A DNA stretch of 64,000 nucleotides from Maylandia zebra (taxonomy: Eukaryota > Chordata > Actinopteri > Cichliformes > Cichlidae), in the NCBI RefSeq assembly GCF_041146795.1, contig NC_135188.1, positions 3,395,919 to 3,459,918 of the forward strand, in the 5' to 3' direction. Of the stretch, positions 25,880 through 41,330 are shown one piece after another. The notes under the pieces are model-generated. The model saw only the letters and a program-made list of their open reading frames with translations, was not told where the DNA came from and searched no databases. The position numbers were made by a program, and so were the translations under genes. Position 1 is the first letter of the stretch; the number at the start of each line of letters is the position of its first letter.

Positions 25880-26858
25880 GAGTACAGAGGTCTGACCCAA
25901 GACTTTGTGGACTGGTGCCAGCTGAACTACCTCCAGATCAACGCCAGTAAAACCAAGGAACTGGTGGTAGACTTCCGCAGGCACAAGCATTCTCCACTGC
26001 AACCACTGAACATCCAAGGTATGGACATTGAGGCTGTGGACAGCTACAGGTACCTTGGTGTTCATCTGAACAACAGACTGGACTGGACTCATAACTCAGA
26101 CGCCCTCTACAGGAAAGGGCAGAGCAGGCTGTACCTGCTGCGGAGACTCAGGTCATTTGGGGTGGAGGGCCCACTCCTGAAGACCTTCGATGACTCTGTT
26201 GTGGCTTCTGCTATCTTTTATGGCGTGGTCTGCTGGGGCGGCAGCATCTCTGCTGGGGACAGGAAGAGACTGAACAGGGTGATCCGAAGGGCCAGCTCTG
26301 TTCTAGGATGCCCTCTGGACCCAGTGGAGGTGGTGAGTGACAGGAGAACGGCGGCTAAGCTGTCATCCCTGATGGACAACATCTCCCACCCCATGCAGCA
26401 GACTGTGACAGCACTGAGCAGCTCCTTCAGTGGGAGACTGCGGCACCCACGGTGTGGGACGGAGAGATTTCGCAGGTCTTTCCTCCCCACTGCTGTCAGA
26501 CTCCATAATAAAGACTTTAACTGATCAAGCACACACATCCATACATATGCAATAATACTAAGTGCAATAATCCTTTCTGTCATCGTTGTATTTTTACTCA
26601 GTTGTATATAGTATTTGTATTTGTATTCTATTTTTATCTTATTGTATATTTATTTTATTTTATTCTACTGTATATAGTATTTTATTTTATTCTATTCTGT
26701 ACAGTTGTGTACTGTATTTATTCTTATTGTATTCTAATTTTTGCCTCATAACTTTTGCACTGTCCACTTCCTGCTGTGACAAAACAAATTTCCCACGTGT
26801 GGGACTAATAAAGGTTATCTTATCTTATCTTATCTTATCTTATCTTATCTTATCTTAA
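25880..26858 (+). mobile_element. 5'-truncated LINE: end of reverse transcriptase plus 3' UTR
   Basis: The plus strand encodes about 205 residues from the thumb and C-terminal region of a non-LTR retrotransposon ORF2: CQLNYLQINASKTKELVVDF, SYRYLGVHLNNRLDW, LRSFGVEGPLLKTFDDSV and IFYGVVCWGGS, ending at a stop at 26522-26524. The AT-rich 3' UTR ends in TAATAAAGG followed by a (TTATC)n tail at 26815-26857, the usual signature of insertion from the 3' end. The frame is open across this part, suggesting a fairly recent insertion, but the endonuclease and RT core (YADD) are missing, so it is dead. Confidence 0.85.
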
Positions 26859-27051
26859 AACAAAAAACAAACAAAAAAACCCTGAAGATTCTGGTTTGTC
26901 TCCCTATTTATGGCTGTGAATGCAAAATTTGGATTTTCTGTTCTTTGAGAAGCCAGAGAACTTGCTTTAATTTTACTACTTTCAAGAAGTGCCTGAACAT
27001 TGAAGTGAAAGTTTAGTGAGTATCAATTCTCATTTCTAAAAGTGTCGTTTT

Positions 27052-27420
27052 GTCACAGTTCGCGAGGCGAGCCGTATGGATTTATTAAAGGACCCAAGAT
27101 GCGGCACAACTGAGGTGAGGAAGCTTTATTTAAGGGACATGGTAAAACAACAAAGGCGGGGGTGGCAAAAACAGAACTGAGTTAAACCTAAACTGGGAAA
27201 ACTAAAACTTAAACAACAAAACCTGAACACGAGAATGCACCGTTTAAGCACCAGCACCGTTTCAAAAGTACCGGTTTGGTACTGGTATCGGATAAAACCT
27301 AAACGATACCCATCCCTATTTGAACCTCCTCAATCAATCAAAGCTTTATTCGTCACATGCAGGTTGCCCTGCAGTGAAATGGGACCCCCCCCCCCCCCCC
27401 CCCCCGACCTTACACATATA
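27052..27420 (-). mobile_element. Mosaic of truncated repeats, including an LTR-like end
   Basis: The segment opens with TGTCACAGTTCGCGAGG and, like the LTRs at 32.9, 45.2 and 52.4 kb, continues with an AAGGACCCAAGATGCGG-type block and a TTTATT (AATAAA on the minus strand), so it looks like the broken 3' end of a minus-strand LTR element. It is followed by other repeat pieces (GCACCGTTTCAAAAGTACCG) and a 21-bp C run at 27385-27405. No matching right end was found. Confidence 0.45.
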
Positions 27421-28067
27421 GCACAAACATTACATGGGGACACAGGTCGGAGATTGGTAGAATCAGAGAAAAAACATTGAAATGTACACTACAATGGGGA
27501 AAGTACAAGAGGAAAAAAAGAGACCCCTACTCATGCTGTGCTTCCATGGTAGGACAGCATGAGAACAGGAAACAAAAAAACTCCTCTGCACAAAAAAGCA
27601 CATAAATGTCCACAGCACAACATTGTGAAGACATGACAAGCCACAGGGGTGGGTGGGGGGTGAGGAGTAATCCGAAGCGAACACAGCAGCCGCCCTGCAC
27701 AGCGCTACCATTCCAGCGCGGCACACAGACCCGCCGTGTTCCCTCGCAGGAAACAAGCATCGAAGGTGTTGGAAAGGGAGGGGGGATGAGTGAGTGCCTA
27801 TCAGTGTAAGTGTATGTGTGTGCGCGTGTCCATAGTTCAGCTGAGACAGTGTCCTTCGGCCTATCAGGCTAAGTAAACAGTCCTCCAGCCAATCCAGGTG
27901 TCCTTGCATGGGATGGGAAGAATAGCCGTAACACAGTCGTTATCAGGGAGTGATTGTTCGGCTCCAGCCTTGGGCCTGCAGCTGGCGCCGTGATGGGGAT
28001 CCGCAATGTTCATGTTGATTTTGTTAATTTCCATGCGAGCAGCCCAGGGGAATTTTCAGGCTGCTCT

Positions 28068-28443
28068 TTAACACTCCGACGCTGGTCTCTCAATCTCCCG
28101 TTGGAGAGTCGCGAGCCTCCCCATGATGGTATCAAACTTCTGTTCCATGGTGTTGTCATTCTTTTGATTCTGAGACCTCACAACTGCAGTGATCCGTTCC
28201 GCGATGTATTCCAACTGTCGCTCAAGGGTCTCATTTTGAGCAGGCCTCTCTCTGATGTATCCCCCCCATGCGCTCAATGGTGTTGTTTTGAGCCTTCACA
28301 GCAGCTGTAAGCGTCTCCAAGGTGTTGACCATATTACGTTCGTTGTGAGAGGTTGCGCCTCGTTCCATTGCGATTCCAGCGGGCAGCCTTGGAGCAATCA
28401 GAATTATTATCTGCAGGCCAAGAAAAATGCCCAGCAGATTCAT
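28068..28443 (-). pseudogene. Frameshifted ORF for a small signal-peptide/coiled-coil protein
   Basis: On the minus strand an ATG at 28443 opens a frame beginning MNLLGIFLGLQIIILIAPRL, a good signal-peptide or membrane-anchor candidate, followed by a polar helical stretch (NMVNTLETLTAAVKAQNNTI). At a run of seven G (28261-28267) the frame changes, and the helix continues in another frame (RQLEYIAERITAVVRSQNQ, then KFDTIMGRLATLQREIE), stopping after ERPASEC near 28068. One base fewer in the run would give a single frame of about 125 codons. I do not recognise the protein: it could be a small secreted coiled-coil gene, an exon of a larger one, or a retroelement relic. A sequencing or assembly error in the homopolymer is also possible. 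Confidence 0.45.
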
Positions 28444-29935
28444 TTTTCCAAGTTGAAAAGTATGGCTTTACCATACTGGTCCACTTGATTGATGTTTATT
28501 ATTATTTATTTAAAAAATATTTATTTATTCCTTCATTCATTCTTAACTTTTAAGTTATTATAACTGGAACAGACATGACTGGGGGATAGGAAAGGAAAAG
28601 ACATAGACAATTGACATCTTTTCTCAGGGAAGGTTTTGGAAAAGTTTAGCGAGGCAATGCTAAATGAATCACATCTACGTATATTCCAGGTGCTGAACTA
28701 CACTGCCTGCAGTTCAGGTCCTTCACCAAACATCTGACCAATCATGACACAAAAACAACCCAGAATTGTTAAGCAGCTAGAATCTTATATCAGAAAAGAA
28801 TGGGACAACATTCCTCTCATAAAAGTCCAGAAATTAGTCTCCATAGTGTTCACTTATTTACTGACTGCTGTTACAAGAAGGGGTGCTACAGAGTGATAAA
28901 CATGGTCCTATCCCAACTTTTTGTTAAATGTATTGCTGCCATCAAATTCAAAGGGACCTTTTTTTCTTCTTAGAACCGTACATTTTCTCAGTCTGAAACC
29001 TTTGATATAGAATAGAATAGAATAGAATAGAAAACTTTATTTGTCAATTTCTTCAAATGTACTTCCATACAAAGGAATTGAAATTACGTTTCACACTGTC
29101 CCATGCGTAGACATTGACAACAATAAAGTGCAGATGCACAACACAAAACAGCCCTAACAATAAGGTAATATTAAGTAACAGGATAGACAAAAAAATAAAT
29201 AAAATAAAGTGTTCCAACAGTGTTTCCTGGTTCCCCTGATTCACTTCAGATATATTTGTGAATGCAAATAACTGCATTCTCTTTTATTGACATTACTGTG
29301 GTGGGGCTTGTTTATTTGTTTTATTTATTTGTTTGTTTATTTGTTTGTTTTGTCTTTGCTTTACATTTGCTTCATATGTTGTTTGTTTAATTTAAGGCTA
29401 AAAGAAAATTAAATCAATGAGAGGTCAAATCTGAGGTGGTAGGGACTAATAGGTGTATACGTCTGCCTACTCCTTTTCAAACAAAAGAATAATATTTTGT
29501 AATGATTGTGAACGCACATGTTTGAAATAAAAATGAACTGAACATTTCAGTTCCAACTTCTTTAGAATTGGGGTTGTAAAATCTAAAAAACAAATGTATC
29601 CTGGAGTTGTGTATTTCCTTGTTTTACCTAATGATATATTCTGGGGGAAAATAGACACAGAAGAAACAATTGCAGAATTTTGAGCTCCATCGTTATAAAG
29701 TCAGCAAATTTCATTTCACAAATATGTGGATCATGCTACAACCAAAAAAGCACACAGGTCACCTATTTACTATATGAGAAAAAAAAAAAAAAGTAAACGC
29801 AAAATAAAAAATAAAAAAAACTATATGCGAAAACAGGTGTGGCCACAAAAACAGAAGCAGAAACTGAAAATGTCACGAGTTTATAAATGATTCTCTTTTT
29901 AAGCTGCCACAGAAGGTGTCTCATCTGGGAAGCTA
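28444..29935. other. Intergenic with a LINE 3' tail
   Basis: No gene was recognised. At about 29006-29240 an (ATAGA)n run is followed by AAAACTTTATTTGTCAATTTC and sequence typical of fish LINE 3' UTRs on the minus strand. The A-rich stretch near 29780-29820 is low complexity. The segment from about 29880 should hold the promoter and first exon of the downstream receptor gene. Confidence 0.5.
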
Positions 29936-30076
29936 TTGATTTCATCAAGCAGAAGGTACTTTATTTCAAATCTTTTCCATGCTGTTTTTTACTCATGGAG
30001 AAAAATCTATTGTAACATGTCACTAAAGTCATCTACTTATTTTTATTTTGTAGGTAGTGGTCTGAAAGAAAAGAAT

Positions 30077-31102
30077 ATGTCAACTAATTCCAGCCAAGAT
30101 CCATTAAACAGCACTTATGACTATTACTACGAGGATGAAATCTGTGATAAGAGTGGAGTGGTGACATTTGGATCCTTTGCCATTCCGATTTTCTTCTCTG
30201 TTGTGATCACACTGAGCCTGACAGGAAACATTCTTGTCCTCATAATCCTGGCTTTGTATGAAAATCTTAAATCTCTGACCAACATTTTCATCCTCAACTT
30301 GGCCATCTCTGACCTCGTCTTCACCGTCGGTCTTCCTTTCTGGGCCATTTACCACGTCCAGGGATGGGTGTTTTCTGAAATTCTCTGCAAAGTTGTGACT
30401 TTTATCTTCTTCACTGGGTTTTACAGCAGCATTCTCTTCCTGACCATCATGACCATCTACAGATACCTGGCTGTGGTCCATCCTCTGTCTGATCTCAGCA
30501 CACCGAAACACTCCACCGGGGTGTTTCTGTCTGTCCTGATTTGGATAATCAGCACTGGAGCAGCCATGCCCTCCCTCCTTTTCAGCTCGATCACCAAGGT
30601 CCACCACAAAGATAAAGAGTCACAGGGCTGTGAATATAATCATCCCATGTGGGAAACTGTTGGTGTCATCCAACAGAATGGTTTCTTCCTAGTTGCTTTT
30701 GTAGTCATGGCTTTTTGCTACATTCAAATACTAGAAAGAATCACAAGAACAAGATCTCACACGAAGAACAGAGCAGTCAAGTTGGTATTCTGTATAGTTA
30801 CTGTGTTCTTCATTGGCTGGGTGCCGTACAATGTTGTAATCTTTTTGAGGGCCTTGCCTGCTCATGTGGTCCCGTCATTAATTGAATGTAAAGCAAGCAC
30901 CCAGCTTGACTATGCATTTTACGTGTGCAGGCTCATTGCTTTCTCCCACTGTTGCCTCAACCCCGTTTTTTATGCATTTGTTGGTGTGAAGTTTAGGAGT
31001 CATTTAAAGTTAATGCTACATCGATTCATCCGACGACAAAGTCCAGTCGAGGAACAACAGGTTAGAATGCAAAACTTAGTCTCACATGGATCAATGTACT
31101 AG
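30077..31102 (+). CDS. XCR1-like chemokine receptor, copy 1
   Basis: A 341-residue class A GPCR whose coding sequence fits in one exon. I chose the ATG at 30077 because a splice acceptor (TTTATTTTGTAG) ends at 30053 and a non-coding first exon seems to end at 29955 with donor GTACTT; the open frame reaching 29936 crosses that intron. The N-terminus is acidic and Tyr-rich (STYDYYYEDE), as expected for chemokine binding. Seven membrane segments lie at about 33-60, 69-93, 104-135, 146-170, 196-222, 235-258 and 280-301. Cysteines at 23, 104, 185 and 271 give the two disulfides of chemokine receptors. The DRY site is YRY (128-130); NPVFY is at 295-299. Similarity to XCR1 (FLTIMTI, AVKLVF, FSHCCLNP, GVKFRSHLK) and fyco1 next door support an XCL-type receptor. 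It appears functional. Confidence 0.9.
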   Translation: MSTNSSQDPLNSTYDYYYEDEICDKSGVVTFGSFAIPIFFSVVITLSLTGNILVLIILALYENLKSLTNIFILNLAISDLVFTVGLPFWAIYHVQGWVFSEILCKVVTFIFFTGFYSSILFLTIMTIYRYLAVVHPLSDLSTPKHSTGVFLSVLIWIISTGAAMPSLLFSSITKVHHKDKESQGCEYNHPMWETVGVIQQNGFFLVAFVVMAFCYIQILERITRTRSHTKNRAVKLVFCIVTVFFIGWVPYNVVIFLRALPAHVVPSLIECKASTQLDYAFYVCRLIAFSHCCLNPVFYAFVGVKFRSHLKLMLHRFIRRQSPVEEQQVRMQNLVSHGSMY

Positions 31103-32861
31103 CTGCCCAGTTCATTTTCTTGCATTCACTGTAATATAACTGATTATATAATTATAAGTCCAGTGTGCATTTCACAAAATTCATTGAATCTACAGAAGAG
31201 AGGAACTTTGTTTTATACAGCACGGCACATAGCAAGCTGTACTTGTGTGTCCATCTGTGTTAACATTTCGTAACCTTTCATTATAGCATACAGTACTTGG
31301 ATAGTTACCTAAATGTGTGTTTTTTTTTAATGTAAAATAAATTTAGTCAAACAGATGTTGCATTTAATACTCCAATACTGAATGCATGCAATAACTCTTT
31401 GTATAGAACAAGCTAATGCAGTTGATTAGTTTAAAACCCTTGTGCTGTAATGTTGGCAAAAATCCTTGTATATAATAATAGTAAAGTGATCAGCAGGTAA
31501 ATATCAGCAGGTATTTTACATGCAAATTTGTGCATAATTACAATAATCATTATGTCAGAAAATCATGTCATATAGAAACTACAGACAAAGTCAGTCGATT
31601 CGTGTTTTAAGGGGTTTTTATGCAATTAATACAAATACCAGTGACCATTTTAATTAACCACGCTGTTTTTCTTTCTTTACACGTCTCTATCAAACAGTAG
31701 AGTCGTGCGATATTATTTTGGGGTGATAATTTGAGGAAGCCAAGCAAGACCTACACGTATGTTGTTATCTAACTGATGCACTGTCACACAGTGTGCTCCC
31801 TCTCATAGTGAATAAAAAAAAGAAAGATTTCTAACACAGTCAGGGAATTTTTACATTTCTAACATTAAGGACCTCTGAGTTACATGTATTAAATCACAAA
31901 CTCAGTTTTAATTATCTGATATACAAAAGTCCTGTTCATGTTTCATTATCATTCAAAACTAAATCAGCTGTTTAGTCCCAACACAACAGACTGAAAACAG
32001 CACAGATCTTGCAGAGGCTCCAAACAACCACAGTCTAAACAGCTATCATATGATTGCTTCTCTGCTGTGCTCTATTCCTGTGTAGTAACAACCACATAAA
32101 AACTGTTACTTCTGACACATGTAGCTAAATCCTGCAAGGCATCTTCAGTGTTTACTCTCCTTTTCAATGCTACAGTATGAAAAATGCACACATATATGCA
32201 TGAGAAAAATTGTATCTGTATAATAAGATCTGAGTATAATCCCATATTCTAGGATTAGTTTTTCACTTGGCTTCTTCAAAACCTAACCCCCGACTACTAC
32301 ACTGCTATCAAATGGTTTCATTTCACTTCACTTCATATATTCATTTCACTATATTAACAATAGCAAATAGTTTTCTGTGTGGGATTTTTAGGGGTTTTTT
32401 TGTGTTTGTTTGTTTATTTTTTATTTAGCACCTCTAGTGTTTTAGTGGTTAACACCTTTGCTTAGCAGCCATAAAAATTCAGATTCACAAATCCCTCTGG
32501 GACTGTGTCAAGAAAGCTTCTGGTGTAAAACTCTGCCAAATCAAACAAATGGACCTACCAGCTGTGGTGACCACCTGGGGCAAAGGAGCAAATAAAAGCT
32601 GTTGTACATAGTTGTTAGTTAGCTGTTGTTGTTTTTTTGTTGTTGTTGTTGTTTTTTAATAATAATAATACTTTTGTCAAAGAGTTGATCAGCTGAACAT
32701 TTGGACAGTTCTGTGTGTATTAAGTATTAACAGCCAAAGTATATTTTTTGTTAATTTTTTTAATGTGTATCTATTAAAGACAAACAAAATGCATGTTTGT
32801 GAGACTCTTCTTTCTACTTGACAGATAAAACTTTAGTTATGTCACATAAACTTCTATAGAT
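31103..32861. other. Intergenic / 3' UTR of receptor copy 1
   Basis: No gene was recognised. The first few hundred bases should be 3' UTR. The rest is AT-rich with T and TAA runs (about 32625-32670). Confidence 0.45.
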
Positions 32862-33495
32862 TGTCATGAACTAGCTGTGTGCAGGCAGGAGAAGGACCCA
32901 AATGCAAAACTCATGGAAACCGTACGTGAACTCAAAAACACACTTTTATTGCTGGGAAAAAGGCAAAATGCTACAAAAACTAAACTGGGAAAATACTAAT
33001 GGTAAGAAAACAGGGAGTGTCACACAGCTAAGAGGGAGGACGCGCCACGGAACTGAGGGAGATGCGGATATAAATACACAGAAAGATAACGAGGGAGTGA
33101 GAACGCACGACGAAAACAGCTGACACTAGTAACCATAACAAGACCGGGGAAACCAGACTGAACAGAATGAACATGAAAACACGGGACCTTCACAATAAAA
33201 CAGGAAACATGATGCGGGAGTGGAGAAGAGGCTGATGAGAGGGAGAGAGCGAGGGAAACATGGATGGAATAAAACAAGGAGGGGGAACAGGGCACAAGGA
33301 CTTACACTTCTATATAAACACAGACACACAGAGGGCAGCAACACAGGGGGAAATCTAATAAACAAAATCTAAACAGAATAACCTAGACTCTAAAGAATTA
33401 ACCTTTAGAACAACAAGTGGACTTAAACATAATATAAAATTACAAGAAACACAGCAAAACTCAAACACTGGGTCAAAATACCCAGGACCATGACA
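32862..33495 (-). mobile_element. Solo LTR of a Gypsy-like element
   Basis: A 634-bp sequence begins TGTCATG and ends CATGACA and is flanked on both sides by TAGAT (32857-32861 and 33496-33500), a perfect 5-bp target duplication. There is no internal coding region, so it is a solo LTR left by LTR-LTR recombination. The block CAGGCAGGAGAAGGACCCAA near its left end recurs in the related LTR at 45.2 kb. The orientation is inferred from a TTTATT (AATAAA on the minus strand) near 32944. Confidence 0.85.
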
Positions 33496-36400
33496 TAGAT
33501 ATTTAAATAACAAGACATGGACTGAATGTCAGATTAAAGTATTTTTTAAAATAACCTATTAAATAGTACTCCATAATATGCAGTGTGATGTAATGTGTGA
33601 TTCGTTAATTTGCAGGTTGTGGATCTTCAGGTGGGAAGATGCATCACATTAGAACATTCAGATTGCAAATCTGAACTTGCAAAGAAACTGGACTGTCCAT
33701 TAATGACTGTTATAGAGCCGAATCAATATCAAGATCAAAACAAGTCACAGTCATGCTTTCAAAACAAAAAAATGAATTTTTTTTTGCTATGGCCCTGTGC
33801 TCAAGTTTTACTGCAAAATAAAGAGCAACACTACGTTTACATGTATTGTAATAGAAAACACTGTTATATTGCTAAAAACAATGTTTGGGGTATTTTTACC
33901 ACACAGTATTTTATATCATCCACGAAGGGTTCCTATGGATTAACTTTAAACAGACGGATATTTTTTACTTTATGTATTTAATATCTTATTTTCTAATCTC
34001 TAATTATTTATACACTGAATGTTCAATTTTATTTATACAGTGTCAAATCACAAAAACAGTTGTCTTAATGCGATTTATATCGTAGGTAGAGCCTACAATA
34101 ATACAATGGCCTTAAACACCATAAAAAATGTAAAGATCATTTTCCAATTCTGTTAATGTAATAGCCTTGTATTTTACTTGCGTAATTAACCTAAAAATTG
34201 TTGGTTTGCCCATCATGTAAACTAAGGATTATTAGCAATGTGGCTTATATGATGATCATTCATTGAACGCTTCATTTAAGTAAATCTAAAAAGGCAGTAC
34301 AAATCCTGAAGTCTTGAATTTTCTCGTGTTTCTTACTAATGCCTCTCAAACTGTGTTATCTTTGACATTTTCAAAATGTTAATTAATTAATTAAAAGATA
34401 CAAAACAGGGGTTGAGTAGTATGTCTCACCGTATCCATGGCAACATTATGCCTCTTTGTTTTTTGTACGTGACATCGAAATATACCGAAGCAAAAATAAA
34501 ACCAAAGCCACAAATATTCAGCTTTGGGTGTATTAAGTTAAAACAGACATTGGTTATGCATTCTTTTTTATCAAACACTTTGTGTTGCAGAATAGAAAAA
34601 AAGATAGATCACTGATTTTCATGTCTAGTTGGTGGAATTAATATCAACTGTCAGCTGGTTTTCCTACTTTTGCTGATGTGGCCTCCATCTTATTTTTTGG
34701 ATTTGAGGTTGTTTGTTAGTTTTTCCAATGCTTGACTTGCATTATAAAGTCAAAACTGTGCAAAACTCTCCAGAAACCCCTCATTTCTTTATATTTTATT
34801 TCAAGGAGCCAGACTTTGTCTTTTTTGTCTGTTAAGCCACTTAACTCTGACCTATGAGTCATCCAAGCATAAAAACAGCACCTCTGGGGGTAAATCAGCG
34901 CTTTATCTACACATAACAAACAACTCAACAAGGAAGCTGGACTGGAAATCAGTGGCGACAGCTCGTATGCAGCGAAGAATGATTGGCAACAGCTTCATTT
35001 TTTAGCATAACAATGAACCTGAGGCACTAGACTACGACAGATACTGTCAAATCTGTCTTACTCATAGAAATACCACATGATGTGGCCCATTTCATCAGTG
35101 CCATAACAAAGTCTTTGTCTGAATTGGAAACATCTAAATAAAAGTGCTCTATGTCTATATGTTCAAATAATTGCACTTTAACAGCCATTAAAGCAATTTA
35201 ACATTAAGCAATACTAAAAAGTGTTTTAGCTCATTCACAAGCCATGACTCCTGACATTGCAGCTGCACCATCCTCCTCTTTAGAGCTACAGCACTTTACT
35301 CTCTTTTTTCCAAAGTGGCTGCCACCTCTCCTCTCTCTGGATCTGTCGCCTCTTCCTCTTCCCTCTCTGGTGTTGCTGCCCTCTGCTGTACATTCATGCT
35401 GAAAGATTCTGACATGAGTTTGATTTCCAGTTCTTTCATGCAAAACTCAGGTTTCCATCTGTCTTTAAACTCTTTGGTAATTTGAGAGATGTGTTGTTTA
35501 AAAGCTATCAAGTAAAAAGTCTTCCCATGTGAGTAAGATGTTAAAATAATTTAGAAAAGAAATTGAAAGCATATTCAGAGATTCATTGTGGATCAAAACA
35601 TTCGTGGTTATCAATAGTTAAAGCATTTATGCTATTTTTCTCTTGCCATGTTCTTTCAAGGCCAAAGAAGTAGGAAGTCTTTTTTCTCTGTGTGTTCAAT
35701 TCATTGAAGAAGTTATTTAATTCACCTGGAAGATTTTTTGGTTGTTTTCTTGTGTCTCTCAGTTCTTTTATCCTCTCTTCGACAGCAGGTCATTTGGATG
35801 AGAGACAAAACATTTCTCCAACTGAAAACACAACGTCCAGATGAACTGGATCAACTTATGGGATTTTGTTTTTTACCTGGATGATTGAGCGTGCATTGTT
35901 ATTCTCTCTTTGTTTTTGACATCTTCTCTGTTGTATAGTAAGGTATAGTCTCTAAAAAAACAGAAGATTTTTTTGTCTTTTTTGATTTTTTTTTATTGCT
36001 ATAGATTTATAAATATTGGGATTGAAAGAAACATGAAGCATGTAGTGGACATCAGGTCTTGTTTGATCACAGAATGATGTAATGTAGGATTGTTTCCATT
36101 TGTGTCTGCATTTCTGGTAAAAAAAAAAAAAAATAACATAAAAATATTTTATTTAATTAAAATAGGTGAAGGAAAGCAACTGAACAAACATGTTTACTTA
36201 ATTTTAAAACATAATTTTATCAAACAACTTCTCATAGCTTTTAAAAAACAAAAACAAACACCCTCCATCCAGCACACCTAATATAATGGTCACCTAAACC
36301 TGGGTTGTTAGGTCATGCCATCCACAGCACTAACAATGGTCATGGCTGGTATGACCAAGGTTGGGTGAGGATTTTAATCAGAACTGTGGAAGTGTCGTCA

Positions 36401-37305
36401 TACTTAGTGCTGTCAGGAGGTGACGTGGAGGAGTGACACGTCATTCGTGCAAGAAGGTGAAAGGTCAGAGGAGCTGAAGCAGGGCCGTGGCAAAATGACG
36501 GCACCCAGTGTCCATTATGGTTAAAAATTAATGCGTAAGCTAGGACTCTGAAGTTGTGGGATTTGGTTTCTCAACTGCCACCGGCCTGTGAAGGGACTCT
36601 TTCCACGGTCTCAGCAGAATGAGGCAGTCTTATTTCATTTTCTTTAAGAGCTTTTTTATTTATTTCTTTTCCTCATTAGAGACACCAACAGCAAAAGAAC
36701 AAAGGATATTTAATTAGATCAATGGAGTCTTCTGTTGATATAAACACAGATGTCATATTCTTGTTATTTTTGATGCTGTTTTATATAATTGCTCAAATCT
36801 GTATCAAAACAACTCAAAATTTTAATCACCCAATTCCACAACAGGTTTGATTAACATCAAGGACCCAGGACGCTTTGTGACAGTTTTACTACATCACATT
36901 CTTCTTCAAAATGCATTTATGGAAAAAGACTAATTTAAAATTGTTAATGAAACGTTTTGTAATCATGAGATGAGTTAGTTCAAGTTGTGATATCTAGATA
37001 ATCATAATTAGGTATGTGGATATAACTGCATAAAAAACAGTCACTATGATCAAGAAATAAATGAATATACTTATTACACATGCCCTGGGGTTCTTGATCA
37101 AGTTATGTGGCTGCCTCTGGTTTGCGTGCTCTGACATTTTTTTTTTCTAAACCCCGGTTGTCTGTTTTCTGTTTGATGTAATCAGAGGACCAGCTGTTTT
37201 AGATGTGGGAGCATTGGCCTATTTTCAGGTTTCATAAAGCTATATAACCTATAAACCTATTACTTTGCAATAAATAAATGAAAACATAAACTCAGTCTCA
37301 GTATC
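33496..37305. other. Intergenic, no gene recognised
   Basis: A long AT-rich stretch without a supported gene. At 35230-35511 (minus) an open frame has a charged region (FKQHISQITKEFKDRW) that faintly recalls hAT-type transposase-derived proteins, but the match is too weak to call. There is a poly-A run at 36119-36133. No splice pattern or receptor similarity was seen. Confidence 0.4.
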
Positions 37306-37307
37306 GT

Positions 37308-37395
37308 CCATCCATCCATTCGCTTCCGCTTATCCTTTTCAGGGTCGCTGGAGCCTATCCCAGCTGTCATAGGGCGAGAGGCGGGGTACACCCTA
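37308..37395 (+). repeat. Interspersed repeat fragment (fish type)
   Basis: The sequence CCATTCGCTTCCGCTTATCC, then CAGGGTCGCTGGAGCCTATC and AGGGCGAGAGGCGGGGTACA, is one of the most common interspersed repeat motifs in teleosts. It is short and non-coding, a fragment only. Confidence 0.6.
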
Positions 37396-37740
37396 ATTTA
37401 CATTTGTTTTACCCTTTTCTGTGTATATTTCCAGATTATGTGGAATACATACAGCCTTTCCAACACCAAAGCAGTTTACATGTAATTGTTTCTCAACACA
37501 ATGTTCTTATATTTTTAGATGACTTTGGGAAAACTTACAACAGACAAATTAGAAAAGATTTTAAATAAGGACATGCTTTAAGTTACAGTCTCATCCAGCA
37601 GCCTATCCATTTCATCTAGTAGGAGGTACATTCATGTTTCATCTCTACAGTAACGTTTTGTACTCATAAACAGAAATCTGTTGTAACATGTCACTTAAAC
37701 AAACACTTGTGTTTATTTTCTAGGTTCCTGTGTGACAGAA

Positions 37741-38112
37741 ATGGCAAAACCAGTCAATTTCAGCTATGATCCATCTAACTTCAGCTATTACGATTACCAT
37801 GAGGATGAAATCTGTAATATGAGTGAAGTGATGAATTTTGGATCCATTGCCATTCCGATTTTCTTCTCTGTTGTGATCACACTGAGCCTGACAGGAAACA
37901 TTCTTGTCCTCATAATCCTGGCTTTGTATGAAAAACTTAAATCTCTGACCAACATTTTCATCCTCAACTTGGCCATCTCTTACCTCGTCTTCACCATCGG
38001 TCTTCCCTTCTGGGCCATTTACCACGTCAAGGGATGGGTGTTTTCTGAAATTCTCTGCAAAGTTGTGACTTTTATCTTCTTCACTGGGTTTTACAGCAGC
38101 ATTCTCTTCCTG
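37741..38112 (+). pseudogene. XCR1-like chemokine receptor, copy 2, truncated by a LINE
   Basis: From an ATG at 37741 the frame matches copies 1 and 3 through the N-terminus (acidic, Tyr-rich), TM1, TM2, ECL1 and half of TM3, ending at TTCCTGA (38112), where an L2-like LINE takes over. TM4-TM7 are absent everywhere downstream; receptor-like sequence resumes only near 41250 and there matches the 3' UTR of copy 3. So about 640 bp of coding sequence was lost, not just split. The conserved Asp of TM2 has changed to Tyr (AISYLVF). The 5' exon and intron are kept (donor after 37625, acceptor at 37723). A short fusion reading into the LINE stops at 38163. Non-functional. Confidence 0.92.
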
Positions 38113-41249
<3,137 letters not shown>

Positions 41250-41330
41250 CTGCTCATTTGTTTTCTTGCATGTATTGGTATTTTGTTTTTTCCCAACATG
41301 TGCCTTTAGTAAAAATTTCTTACATTAAAA
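41250..41330 (+). pseudogene. 3' UTR remnant of receptor copy 2
   Basis: After the LINE, the sequence CTCATTTGTTTTCTTGCATG and TGTGCCTTTAGTAAAA closely matches the bases that follow the stop codon of receptor copy 3 (44709-44780). It marks where the ancestral gene resumes, downstream of its lost coding half. Confidence 0.75.

Noticed and set aside
29936-30076. Start of receptor copy 1 at the first ATG of the open frame.
   Set aside because: A splice donor (after 29955) and acceptor (ending 30053) lie in that part, and the XCR1-like N-terminus begins at the ATG at 30077.
35230-35511. Possible hAT-derived or GTF2I-like domain on the minus strand.
   Set aside because: Only a short charged helix is suggestive; no catalytic or zinc-finger motif and no continuation on either side.
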